Assembly: GCA_012064385.1 (NCBI GenBank)
Contig: QRDG01000341.1
Location: 1,202,224 to 1,266,223 of the forward strand
DNA length: 64,000 nucleotides
From: Puccinellia tenuiflora
Taxonomy: Eukaryota; Streptophyta; Magnoliopsida; Poales; Poaceae
Reading direction: 5' to 3'
The notes beneath the pieces were generated by a model. The model searched no databases. It had not been told where the DNA came from and saw nothing but the letters and a program-made list of their open reading frames with translations. How positions within the stretch are numbered: the stretch's first letter is position 1; each line of letters begins with the position of its first letter. Positions 34,213 through 43,917 of the stretch are shown piece by piece. The translations under genes were made by a program, and so were the position numbers.

Positions 34213-34252
34213 CAATGGTCCAGATTGTATGTTCAGCTGGACATACCACCCG
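34213..34252 (-). repeat. right terminal inverted repeat of the MULE
   Basis: Pairs with 13725-13764. Bases 33729-34212 between the first FAR1 exon and this repeat carry no supported gene and would hold the element's promoter region. Confidence 0.75.
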
Positions 34253-34773
34253 AATCGCCGCCTCCCTAAATTATTGCATTTTGCTGATATCAGCTGCCGT
34301 GGGAGTGTCGTTCGGGCAATTTCAAACTAACAACTCAATCAGGAACATCTACATCATCGGATTATCCTTGTTCCTTGGCATCTCGATCCCTCAATATTTC
34401 TCTGAATATTCCGCTTCTGCAGGCCGTGGACCTGCCCGAACAAATGCAGGATAGGTATGTTCTGCTATCCTTTTACTACAGTTGTTTAGTTATGTGAATG
34501 CTGATCTCTAATTCCATCGTCTATGTTTCTGGTTACCGCAGTTCAATGACATCATAAACACAGTCTTTGGTTCTGGCCCAACTGTGGCGCTGATCACCGC
34601 TTCTGTCCTTGATAACACATTGGAGGTCCGGGGTCATGAGTCCGACCGAGGGCTCTCATGGTTCACACCATTCCTGCGCCGTCGGAAAGGGTACTCGGAT
34701 CCCAGAAACAAGGAGTTCTACAGCTACCCTATCGATCAGGGTCCATGACTTCATCCCGAGCCGATTTATGTAA
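34253..34773 (+). pseudogene. nucleobase-ascorbate transporter, 3' exons only
   Basis: C-terminal part of a plant NAT/NCS2 membrane transporter of purines, pyrimidines or ascorbate. Exon A (34253 to about 34454) reads AAVGVSFGQFQTNN, YIIGLSLFLGISIPQYFSEY and AGRGPARTNAG, including the late transmembrane segments. An intron runs from GTATGT at about 34455 to CCGCAG near 34544. Exon B reads FNDIINTVFGSGPTVALI, SVLDNTLEVRGHESDRGLSW and YSDPRNKEFYSYPI, with a stop at about 34771-34773. Two lesions are visible: the Trp codon expected just before the intron is TAG (about 34452-34454), and four extra bases near 34733-34738 shift the last dozen codons. Upstream exons are absent; similarity stops at the MULE border. 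Confidence 0.83.
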
Positions 34774-35036
34774 TCCTAGGAGGAGGGGTGCTGTTAATCA
34801 CCTTTGTGCTGTTGTCCATGTAAATCCCTTTGTTCTTGTTAGCCTTTACTCCCGTGACCTGTAACGATTGGTGCGGTCACAGAGTCTTGAGTTAGTGGGA
34901 TATGGTACAAGCATGTTTAGGACTTCTGCCTTTTCTTTTTCTTTTGCCGTTTGGGCTAAGGAAATGGTTACATGGTGACCTAGAGTTTTATTGTCCGGGT
35001 GTATGTTACTGGGGAAAAGAAATGCAAAAGTAGTAC
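34774..35036. other. spacer after the transporter fragment
   Basis: 263 bp, probably the old 3' untranslated region of the transporter gene. It contains no gene. Its last five bases, AGTAC, are the left target duplication of Copia B. Confidence 0.5.
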
Positions 35037-35227
35037 TGATAGAATACGTGTTTGTGTCTAACTGTACTTGGTAGGTTAGATTAGATGGATCCTAACTGTA
35101 CAGGATGGATCCTAACTGTACGGGATGTACATGTTGTAATCTGTATTTGATCTCTCTGCTATTTATACGATGCCACGCCCTTGTTGCGTTGTGAATCCTT
35201 TCCCTCAATAATCTACTTCGTATTACA
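35037..35227 (+). repeat. 5' LTR of Copia B
   Basis: 191 bp, from TGATAGAATACG to CGTATTACA. Relative to the 3' LTR it has a tandem duplication of about 21 bp around GGATCCTAACTGTAC (35087-35125) and lacks about 8 bp in the TATA region near 35165. Confidence 0.92.
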
Positions 35228-35240
35228 TGGTATCAGCCTG
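35228..35240 (+). other. primer-binding site of Copia B, imperfect
   Basis: TGGTATCAG follows the LTR directly, as for initiator tRNA-Met priming, but the next bases are CCTG instead of AGCC, so the match is only nine bases before a gap. Confidence 0.75.
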
Positions 35241-35256
35241 AATTCGGTCCTACGTC

Positions 35257-36333
35257 ATGAATACTTCCGCTGCCGCCGCAATCTCGGCTGCCTCTTCGGC
35301 CGCCGGCTCTTCTCTCGCTCTCGGCTTTGCTCTGCCGCCGACGGCTTCAACCACCTCTGCTGGCGCCCAATCTTCTGGTCCAGTGAACTTCAGCCATCTC
35401 ATCACGCTGAAGCTGTCTCCCGAAAATCATCTGTTTTGGAGAGCACAGGTGGTCTCTCTCATCAGGAGTAATCTCCTCCATGGCTATATCGAGGGAACTT
35501 TTCCGTGCCCTCCTTCTACTCTCACCGATGGCGAGGGCGATGCTCGAACTGAGAAGCCCAATCCGGCTTTCGCTGCCTGGATCCAACAAGATCAGGCGAT
35601 CTTGTCCGCCTTCCTCTCTTCATCAACCATCGAGGTCGGCGCCATGATCATGTTTGCAACGACCTCTGCCGAAGCATGGTCTACGCTGGAGCGCACGTTT
35701 GCGTCTCAATCGTCCGCACGTTCTGCTCAACTTCGAAAGCAACTCGCTGATACGAAGAAACTCGACTCATCTGCAGCCGTCTACTACAACAAGATGAAGG
35801 CTCTCTCCGACACCTTGACCTCGATCGGGCAGCCACTTCGTCCTCAGAAGTTTACTGACTACGTCCTCGACGGCCTCGACGAGGAGTACGACTCTCTGGT
35901 GGAGATGGTCCGCGGCCGTGAGACACCGATGCCGGCGCATGACTTGTATGCGCGTATTCTCTCTACGGAGCAGCGCGTCGAAGGTCGCCGGTCTACTGCT
36001 GCGATGAACGTCCACTCGGCGAATTTCGCCAAGTCCGGCGGCAAGCCCTCCCGTCCGCCGTCCACTGGCTCTTCTTCGACACCGTACCGGCCCAACAATG
36101 CTACAGCAAAGCCATCCTACACCCCAAGCCGGCCCAGACCGGGAGCACTGGTTCTGCGCCGCCTTCTGGTGGTGGTGCGTCTGGCCGCAATACGATCTGC
36201 CAGCTATGCGACGAACCTGGACACGTCACCTCTCGGTGCTTCAAACGTTTCAACAAAAGCTTCCTTGGTGTTGGCAACGATGGATGCTTCTTGGACCGTC
36301 AATTGGCAATGGCCAATCACGTCTATGGACCTT
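35257..36333 (+). pseudogene. Copia B gag
   Basis: The ATG at 35257 is the first after the primer-binding site. The N-terminus is Ala/Ser-rich, followed by the copia-type gag core: HLITLKLSPENHLFWRAQVV, IQQDQAILSAFLSSST, EAWSTLERTFASQS, DYVLDGLDEEYDSLVE. Near 36110-36160 the frame changes. In the new frame the zinc knuckle CQLCDEPGHVTSRC (36198-36239, CX2CX4HX4C) and the following basic stretch are intact until a TAG at about 36332. Without the frameshift and stop this would be one gag-pol polyprotein, as is usual for copia elements. Confidence 0.88.
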
Positions 36334-39300
36334 AGGGGCAGATGCCTTCCTTCCCCATTGATTCTAGTTGGTATATGGACACCGGCGCCACCGACCACAT
36401 GACTGGAGAACTCGTGAAGATGCAGATGCGGGAGTCCTACCAGGGCAAGGAGCGTGTCCACACGGCCAACGGTGCATGTATGCGCATTCATCACGTTGGT
36501 CAAGCAATTCTTCCTACTCGTTCCGCTAGGCCTCTTCATCTTCGTAATATTCTCCATGTTCCCGACGTCGTAAAAAATCTTTTGTCTATTTATAAACTTT
36601 CTTATGATAATAATGTCATTGTTGAGTCCCATCCTAATAGTGTTTTTGTTAAGGATATGGATACGAGGGCCATTCTACTTAGCGGTGGGTGTCGTGGTGG
36701 TCTTTACTTCCTCGACTCGCCAACGTTCAAACAAGTCTTCAGCGCTCTTAAAGCACCGTCGTCGTAGTGGCATGCACGTCTAGGTCATCCTTCGCCTCAG
36801 ATTGTTCAGCATGTCCTTCATCGCCATGATCTTCCTTCAGTGTCCAATAAACTTAGTTCTGTTTGTGATGCGTGTCAACAAGGCAAGAGTCATCAGTTGC
36901 CTTTTTCTCTTTCTCAGCATGTAACAAACGCTCCTTTAGAGCTTATATATTCAGGTGTGTGGGGCCCTGCCCAAACTTCCACTAGTGGTCATAATTACTA
37001 TGTCAATTTTGTTGATGCCTACTCTCGGTTTACATGGTTGTATTTAATTAAACGCAACTGTGATGTCTTTGATGTCTTCTTACAATTTCAAAACCATGTT
37101 GAACGCTTACTCAAACACAAAATTCTGCATGTACTGTCTGATTGGGGTGGCGAGTATATTAAGTTAAATTCCTTCTTCCAGAAACTTGGTATCTCACATC
37201 GTGTTTCCTGTCCGCACACACATCAACAGAATGGTAGTGCTGAGCGTAAACATCATCACATAGTAGAAACAGGTCTTGCGTTGTTTGCTTATGCGTCAGT
37301 TCCTTTTTGTTTTTGGAGTGATGCTTTTCTTACAGCATGCTTTCTTATTAATCGCATGCCATCTCACGTTATCCATATGCAAACTCCACTTGAGCGTCTT
37401 CTTGGGGAAATTCCTGATTATACTTTCTTCAAAGTCTTTGGGTGTGCTTGCTGGCCCAACTTGCGTCCCTACAATGCTCATAAGCTTCAGTTTCGATCTA
37501 AAATGTGTGTTCTTAGGGCATAGTCCCCTTCATAAAGGTTACAAGTGTCTCCATGTTCAAACTAATCATGTCAACATTAGTCGTGACGTTATCTTCGATG
37601 AGAATGTTTTTCCGTTTTCTAATCTTCCATCTGTCGATCCTCCATCGTCTTCTACTTCTTCTTCGGTTTTGCTTGACCAATTTGAGGATCGTGCGCATTC
37701 CCTGTTGTTGCTTCCTAACCATGGTGCAGGTACTAGACGTGGCACTCGTCTGCAAATACTCGAGGATGTTTTGTCTCCTTCCACGCAGGATTTATCTCCT
37801 GCTCGCTTTGATCCCAGTGGCACTCACGAAGATCTTCATGGCAACCTTGATCGCATGCACTTGCATGGGCCAAGCGTGCCATCACGTGCACGTGGTCCAC
37901 CAGCTCCGCAGCCCGAGGCAGACTCCTTCTCACCTGGGTCGTTGTCATCAGCTCAGCCTGGCTCCGAGCCAGCTTCATCGTCAGGATCTGCGTCGCCAGG
38001 GCCCGCGTCTCCCGCGTCTTCATCACCTGGCCGCGGGTCTCAAGCCGATCACGAGCAACTGTCAGCTCCGTCGCCCGCACAAACCTTGGAGCCGTTGGTT
38101 CCTCTCCCTCCGGATTCTCTACGCCGTATTACAGGTGGACTTCGTGGTGTGCACCAACCAAAGCACCGTACCGACGGCACGGTTGCGTGGTTGGCCTCCT
38201 GCTTGGCTCATGTGACTGCTAATCCAACGGCTGAGCCTCGCCATTTTCGTGCTGCCTTGAGTGTTCCCCATTGGAGAGAAGCGATGGAAAAGGAGTTTGA
38301 TGCTTTCATACAAAATGGCAATTGGCAACTAACCGCTCCGAAGCCGGGTGTTAATATTATTGATTCCAAGTGGGTTTTCAAGGTTAAACGACATGCTGAT
38401 GGTACTATTGAAAGGTATAAAGCGTGTCTGGTTGCAAAGGGTTTTAAACAGTGTTATGGCTTGGATTATGAAGACACGTTCAGTCCAGTTGTCAAACCCA
38501 CAACCATTCGATTGTTGTTGTCCCTTGTTGTTACTCGTGGATGGTTTATTCGTCAGTTGGACATCCAAAATGCATTCCTTAATGGTGTTCTTGAGGAGGA
38601 AGTCTACATGCGACAGCCTCCTGGCTTTGAAGATCCTCAGCGGCCTACTCACTTGTGTCGCTTGATTAAGGCCATTTATGGCCTCAAGAAGGCTCTACAT
38701 GTGTGGCATGCTCGGTTGGCTTCTGTTCTTCGTCATCATGGGTTTACTCCTTCCACGGCTGACACGTCATTGTTTATTCTCCATCGCCCCGAGGTTACGA
38801 CTTATTTACTGGTCTATGTTGATGATATTGTTGTGTTGAGTTCGTCCTCTCAGGCTATTGATCAATTGGTTCATGGTCTTCGACGAGAGTTTGCTGTCAA
38901 GGATCTCGGTAATCTGCATTATTTCCTAGGTATTGAGGTTGCTCGCCGTCCAGCTGGGCTGTCTTTGACACAACGCAAGTATGCTCTTGATCTATTACGT
39001 CGTGCTGGTATGCTTAAGTGCAAACCTGCAGATACCCCTATGTCATCCACAGTCAAATTGTTCAATGCTGATAGTTCCCTTCTTCATGAGGATGAGGCCA
39101 CTACATATCGGAGTATTGTTGGTAGTCTGCAGTATCTCACCCTCACGCGCCCTGATTTGTCTTTTTCTATGAATCGGGTGTGCCAGTTTCTTCATGCGCC
39201 TACTGAAGGTCATTGGTCAGCTGTCAAGCGTATCCTGCGATTTGTTCAGAGTACTCTTGATCATGGTCTTCTCCTTCGCCCTTTTGTTTCCACTGCTATT

Positions 39301-39783
39301 TCTGTATATACATATGCTGATTGGGCAGGCGATGTTGGGGACAGGCGATCCACGGGGGGATATGCACTGTTTTATGGTGGTAATTTGGTCGCCTGGAGTG
39401 CTCGCAAACAGACTACTGTGTCTCGCTCTAGCACAGAATCATAGTACAAGGCGGTTGCCAATGCCACTGCTGAATTAATCTGGGTTGAAGCGTTGCTCAA
39501 GGAACTTGGTGTTGAGCAGAATTCTCCACCAATATTGTGGTGTGATAATATTGGAGCCACGTTTCTTTCCACTAACCCAGTGTTTTATGCACGAACGAAA
39601 CATATTGAAGTTGACTTCCACTTTGTCCGTGAACGAGTTGCTCAGAAATTGCTCCAAGTTCGGTTTGTGCCCTCCAAGGATCAGTTAGCGGACATTTTTA
39701 CCAAACCGCTGCCACTGCCGTTGTTTCAGGAGTGCAAGCGCAATCTCAATATGTTTCCCATAGTTGAGATCGAGGGAGGCTGA
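36334..39783 (+). pseudogene. Copia B pol: protease, integrase, reverse transcriptase, RNase H
   Basis: Protease: SSWYMDTGATDHMTG near 36365. The GAG-pre-integrase and zinc region (WHARLGHPS, VCDACQQGKSH) spans a TAG at about 36765. In the integrase core the first Asp is Gly (YSGVWGP, codon 36954-36956); the second (LSDWGGEY) and Glu (SAERKHH) remain. A frameshift lies near 37515. A Pro/Ser-rich linker (about 37620-38120) leads to reverse transcriptase (SKWVFKVKRHADGTIERYK, FLNGVLEEEVYMRQPPGFE) with YVDD at 38815-38826. RNase H has TYADWAGDVGDRRSTGGYA, a TAG at 39442-39444, then KHIEVDFHFVRERV and LADIFTKPL. The stop TGA at 39781-39783 overlaps the first bases of the 3' LTR. Confidence 0.92.
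39766..39780 (+). other. polypurine tract of Copia B
   Basis: GAGATCGAGGGAGGC immediately before the 3' LTR start TGATAGAATACG. The purine run also encodes the last residues of pol. Confidence 0.75.
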
Positions 39784-39958
39784 TAGAATACGTGTTTGTG
39801 TCTAACTGTACATGGTAGGTTAGAGTAGATGGATCCTAACTGTACGGGACGTACGTGTTGTAATCTGTATTTGATCTCTCTGCTATAAATATAACATACG
39901 ATGCCACGCCCTTGTTGCGTTGTGCATCCTCTCCCTCAATAATCTACTTCGTATTACA
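39781..39958 (+). repeat. 3' LTR of Copia B
   Basis: 178 bp, with a TATA-like CTATAAATATAAC near 39881-39893 and the end CGTATTACA at 39958, followed by the target duplication AGTAC. Confidence 0.92.
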
Positions 39959-39963
39959 AGTAC

Positions 39964-40789
39964 CTCAATTATTAATTGCCTAGTCATTGAAGCCAATGAA
40001 CTTTTAGCGCATGCATTGGTTTATGAAATCCTTGTGAGTAAACTGGATGGCTTTTCGTCTGCATTTTATTACAAGATGCTCAAAATGAAGGCTTGAATGT
40101 GGTTGGTAGATGTATATATTGAAGTGATCCTGCAGTCAGTAGATCCTCAACACTTGCTGGTGATATCTTTTGGTTATATGAAGGAGCAATCGAAGGTGAA
40201 AAATTACTAGTGAGATAAGAGGTCGCCATTCCCTGTGTGTTACTATGTTGCACCTAAACCATTATAGGGTTGTGAGGCATTGGGATTATGGAGCTCTCTT
40301 GTGTTTCCAGAACACGCCCGCAATCTCGTGCTAGCGTTCTGGCATAACAAACACCCATTTGCTGGACATCAGACTTGCCGCCACTCAAGAGCCTTGACAA
40401 CATTGGCAAGCAAGTGTGTGAAAGTTTTGCAAGCGAGTTGTGGTTTCCAAACCATGGCCACCGCTCTATCCATGCAGCAACATCCTAAATGGGCTAATTC
40501 ACGCCTCGTGGGCTCTACCCATGCATTACCAACTAACCGAAAAACATCTCCTTGAGACGCGGATGACCCTTCCGTGACATCTTGGTCTCATATTCATTGG
40601 ATCCGCAGATAAACCGTTGAGTAGGAAGAAGCTAGCTAGAGTGAATACGCTGGCTGTTACAAACCAACGGAAGGACTCAGTTTGGTACTTCATTTGCTAA
40701 TCACCGAGTCAACACAATGTCTTGATAATCTTAATCTTATATGTATACAAACGACCGTTTTTGTTAGTGTTTTAGTACATGGCATGTTA
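39964..40789. repeat. unclassified sequence X, second copy, and spacer
   Basis: Bases 39985-40185 match 13505-13700. Bases 40190-40789 contain no gene, element end or motif that I recognise. Confidence 0.5.
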
Positions 40790-41480
40790 AAAACCAACGC
40801 AAAGAAAAAACACAGTTGGTTAGAAAATTCATTGGCTAGTGATGGCGAGGTAAACCATGGTGGTAGGTGTGTCGCACATTGAACTGAATCACAACTTCAC
40901 GTCTTGAATACTTGCTTGGAATCCGATGTACAAGAGCATCGATCATTTGCTTTCCATAAAGCAGGTTGTAAAGCCTTTTATCTGCAAGGTTGTAGAATAT
41001 CAGACAAAGGAGAAATTGCAACAAACTGAGAGAATATTAGCATACATAAATTCCTTTGTTCTTCTCAAAACAAGAGACAAAGTTCCAGCTAAAGCTCTAG
41101 GATGCATGTAGCATTCTTAGTTGACTTCTTGCATGTTGTGGGCTTAGGAGGCATTAGGAATTTCGCTTCCACTAAACCTCTGGAACACTCCATCTAGGTT
41201 GTGGAGAACAAAAAGTACCCAGTTGTTCAAGAATGTGAGGCTATGTCACCCATCTCTTGTGCTCGAATCTGCAGCTATTATTTATCCAAGAGGCTGTAGC
41301 ATTTGGGTAGTGCACAATATTTAACTTGTAGAGACTAGATCTGCCACACCTGCAGTGCTCTTGAGCATTTAAACATGGCGCTAAGCGGAGTATCAGGTTG
41401 TAGTGGTAGTGCAGAACAAAGGTCGAAATATTCTTTCAACTACTCATGTAACGTGGATTGATTTGTTTGGTTTCATTGTT
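40790..41480. repeat. unclassified sequence Y, second copy
   Basis: Matches 7450-8030 in the same orientation, and its end (41440-41530) matches 7376-7450. No coding frame is conserved between the copies, so it is treated as a non-coding repeat or an old duplicated flank of the hAT element to the right. Confidence 0.55.
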
Positions 41481-42153
41481 TTGCAGTCAAAGTACCGTTC
41501 ATTTGTAATGCCTAATGCTAAATAAAGGTTCGGACTTTTTAGATCATCAACAGAGAAATTAGAATTTGTGTCCCTCTCGTTGCACGCATAGAAAAATAGT
41601 GCAGATTCAAATTGTATAAGTTACTTTGGTTTATTTTGCATCGGAAAAAACTTGCTACCCCCCATGGGTAGCTACACACCCTAAGTTTGACCGAAATGTA
41701 TGTGCAAGGTAAAATAAGATTACTCAAGTAGACAAGGGGGATGTCACTAGTAGAGTTGATAAAATTATTAAAAAGTATATATTTTTTTCAAAAAAACTTT
41801 CATCCGCTGTGATTTTTTTAGTAATGTTTGACCCAAAAGTCAACAAAAAAGTCAACTATAAAAAAAGCTAAAAATGACGAACAAAAAATATTTTTTTGAA
41901 AATTCCGAAACCAGTTTTGTACACCAAATATCCGTGTTTTACTACGAAAGCAAGTTAAAACGGATACATACGGCTTGCATCTCCGTATAACACATGGGTG
42001 TGTAGCTACCCATGCGGGTAGCAAATTGTCTCTCTATTTTGCATACACCGGAAGACTACAGTTCTTGATCAGTGAAGATGCTCAGACTTGATACCAGGAT
42101 CAAATTTTGGAACAAAGTTTTCCAAAAAACTATTGAAGAATCACTGAACCTGA
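41481..42153 (+). repeat. left copy of the duplication flanking the LINE fragment
   Basis: Starts TTGCAGTCA and ends CACTGAACCTGA. Removing the MITE and one copy of its target duplication leaves about 270 bp that match 43652-43917. It includes a second copy of the start of the hAT reading frame (ATGCTCAGACTTGATACC near 42077). Confidence 0.8.
41642..42034. mobile_element. Mutator-like MITE with 10 bp target duplication
   Basis: 393 bp. It is flanked by TATTTTGCAT at 41632-41641 and 42035-42044; the equivalent site in the second copy of the flank (about 43793-43802) is uninterrupted. The ends contain TTGCTACCC, then GGGTAGCTACACACCC, in inverted orientation over about 29 bp. Non-coding. The 10 bp duplication fits the Mutator superfamily. 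Confidence 0.85.
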
Positions 42154-43651
42154 TTTTTTTTAGATAAAGGGATTTTATTACTTAAGAGTTTAAGCATTAC
42201 AGCCGGCCTCTGCATAGCTAAGATGCACACAGCCACCAGTTCACCAGTAACCAGTTCAGAACAGAAAAATAAAATAGACGAATTACATATAATAATGAGA
42301 AATTATAGATCCGCCTAAGAAGCTGGTAGATCTATCCGGAGTCTATGTTGCCATCCATGCCGGGAGAGTAACTCCCTGGCCGCAGCCTCCAGCCTCGACG
42401 CCACCTCCAAAAATTAGTCTCGGTGCTCCACACGCTGCAGGGCCGACCATGCTCGTAGCGTCGCAGTACACCGATAAATAACCTGCATAACAGAAGCAAT
42501 TTTATCATTAAAAACCCTGTCATTTCTACATAGCCACAGCGACCAAATAACGGCAATCACGCCCATCCTACAGAATAGTTTAAACCTAGGAACCACGCCA
42601 TTTAACCAGTTGCCAAAAATGTTTGCAACAGTACGCGGTGGATATAAGGTATAATCTATCTGGACGGCTGACCATATAGACCTGGCGAATTCGCACAGGA
42701 AGAATAAATGTGTAATGATCTCGTCATGTTGACAGAAAACACACTTTTGACTTCCATGCTAATTACGCTTGGCAAGGTTGTATTTTGTAAGAATTACACC
42801 CCGACGAAGATACCACGCAAACACTTTAGTTTTAAGCAGGATCTTCATCATCCAAATTTTGTTATTATCCTTAATATCGACTGGCACTTCGGGAGAATTA
42901 GTGCTTTATACATAGAATCAACCGAGAATTACCATTCTTCGTAAGATTCCATTGAAATTTATCTGGACCTTCCGACAGTTGGACTGAATCCAATCAGATG
43001 AGCAAGGCATTCCAGAATGCTTGTCTTGTTCCAAGTAAACTTCTTCTGAACGACACATCTGGTGGGGAGGTACCCAACACCTTCGCGACCGTGTTGCCTT
43101 TGTTTCGTACAATAGTGTACAGAGCCGGATATTGTTCCCTAAGGGTAGATTGGCCTAGCCATTTATCCTCCCAGAAACGAATTTCCGATCCATCCCTAAT
43201 TGAGAAAGATCCATGTTGGAAAAAAACTTCTTTGTAGCCATGAGGCCAGCCCAGAAGTGTGAATCGCCAGGTTTCCAAAAAACCTGAGAGACAACTTGAT
43301 CTCCCACATACTTTCTCCTAAGGAGGGTTTGCCAAACTCCATCTTCCTATAGAAGTTTGAATAGCCATTTACCTAGCAAGGCTCCATTCTTGACCTCAAG
43401 GTCATGAATTCCGAGCCCTCCTTGGTCTTTAGGATAACAAACCACACTCCATTTAGTCAGATGATTTTTCTTCTTCTCGCAATCCCCTTGCCAAAAGAAT
43501 CTAGACCGGAAATAATCCAATATTTTTAAGATTCCTTTGGGCAATTGGAAGAATGAAATCATGTACAGTACCATGTTAGTTAGTACCGAGTTTATGAGAA
43601 CCAATCTTCCACCCAGGGATAAGAGTTTGCATTTCCAGCTATTTAAGCGTA
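42154..43651 (-). mobile_element. 5'-truncated L1-type LINE fragment, minus strand
   Basis: A poly-T at 42154 marks the 3' tail. Reading back, the minus strand encodes AVIWSLWLCRND and VIYRCTATLRAWSALQRVE near 42430-42560, then WLGQSTLREQYPALYT and PDVSFRRSLLG near 43030-43170, then LSLGGRLVLINSVL and FFWQGDCEKKKNH up to QGGLGIHDLEVKN at 43347-43650. It aligns with the LINE at 8153-12866 and is the same family. Frameshifts make it a pseudogene. The 5' end stops inside the post-polymerase region at about 43651. It is flanked on both sides by copies of the same sequence of about 270 bp. Confidence 0.88.
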
Positions 43652-43917
43652 ATTGCAGTCATTTGTTATCCCTACTGCTAAATAAAGGTACGGACTTTAT
43701 TTTTAGATCATCAACAGAGAAATTAGAAGTTGTGTGCCTCTCATTGCACACATAGAAAAACAGTGCAGATTGAAATTGTAAGTTACTTTGGTTTATTTTG
43801 CATACACCGGAAGACTACAGTTCTTGTCTTCTTGATCAGTGAAGATGCTCAGACTTGATACCAGGTTCAAATTTGGCAACAAATTCCAAAAAACTATTGA
43901 AGAATCACTGAACCTGA
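43652..43917 (+). repeat. right copy of the duplication flanking the LINE fragment
   Basis: 266 bp matching the left copy, with scattered differences and small indels. It has no MITE insertion and runs directly into the hAT coding sequence. Confidence 0.8.

Larger units (their letters stand above)
13725..34252 (-). mobile_element. FAR1-type Mutator-like element (MULE) with terminal inverted repeats
   Basis: The left end (13725) reads CGGGTGGTACGTCCAGATGA. The right end, complemented from 34252, reads CGGGTGGTATGTCCAGCTGA. Both then continue with CATACAATCTGGACCAT, giving a terminal inverted repeat of about 40 bp. Between them the minus strand encodes a FAR1-like transposase, first exon near the right end and last exon near the left. 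Without the 15.9 kb array inserted at 16647-32567 the element would be about 4.6 kb, normal for an autonomous MULE. The 9 bp neighbours (AATCTGTAA left, AATCGCCGC right) are not a clear target duplication. The right border abuts the transporter pseudogene. Confidence 0.78.
35037..39958 (+). mobile_element. Copia LTR retrotransposon B, structurally complete
   Basis: 4922 bp on the plus strand: 5' LTR 35037-35227, primer-binding site, gag-pol, polypurine tract, 3' LTR 39781-39958. It is flanked by the 5 bp target duplication AGTAC at 35032-35036 and 39959-39963. All copia domains are present in order, but the coding frame has two frameshifts, three stops and a lost integrase catalytic residue. 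It is complete in structure and inactive in coding terms. Confidence 0.94.

Noticed and set aside
13725..34252. Treating the FAR1 sequence as a host FRS transcription factor gene
   Set aside because: Matching terminal inverted repeats surround it and the frame is broken, which fits a transposon copy better.
33584..34330. Plus-strand ORF of 248 codons opposite the first FAR1 exon
   Set aside because: It runs antisense to the FAR1 leader, through the MULE terminal repeat and out of frame into the transporter fragment, and has no domain.
37553..38215. Alternative-frame ORF of 220 codons inside Copia B
   Set aside because: It is a shadow of the Pro/Ser-rich pol linker in the true frame.
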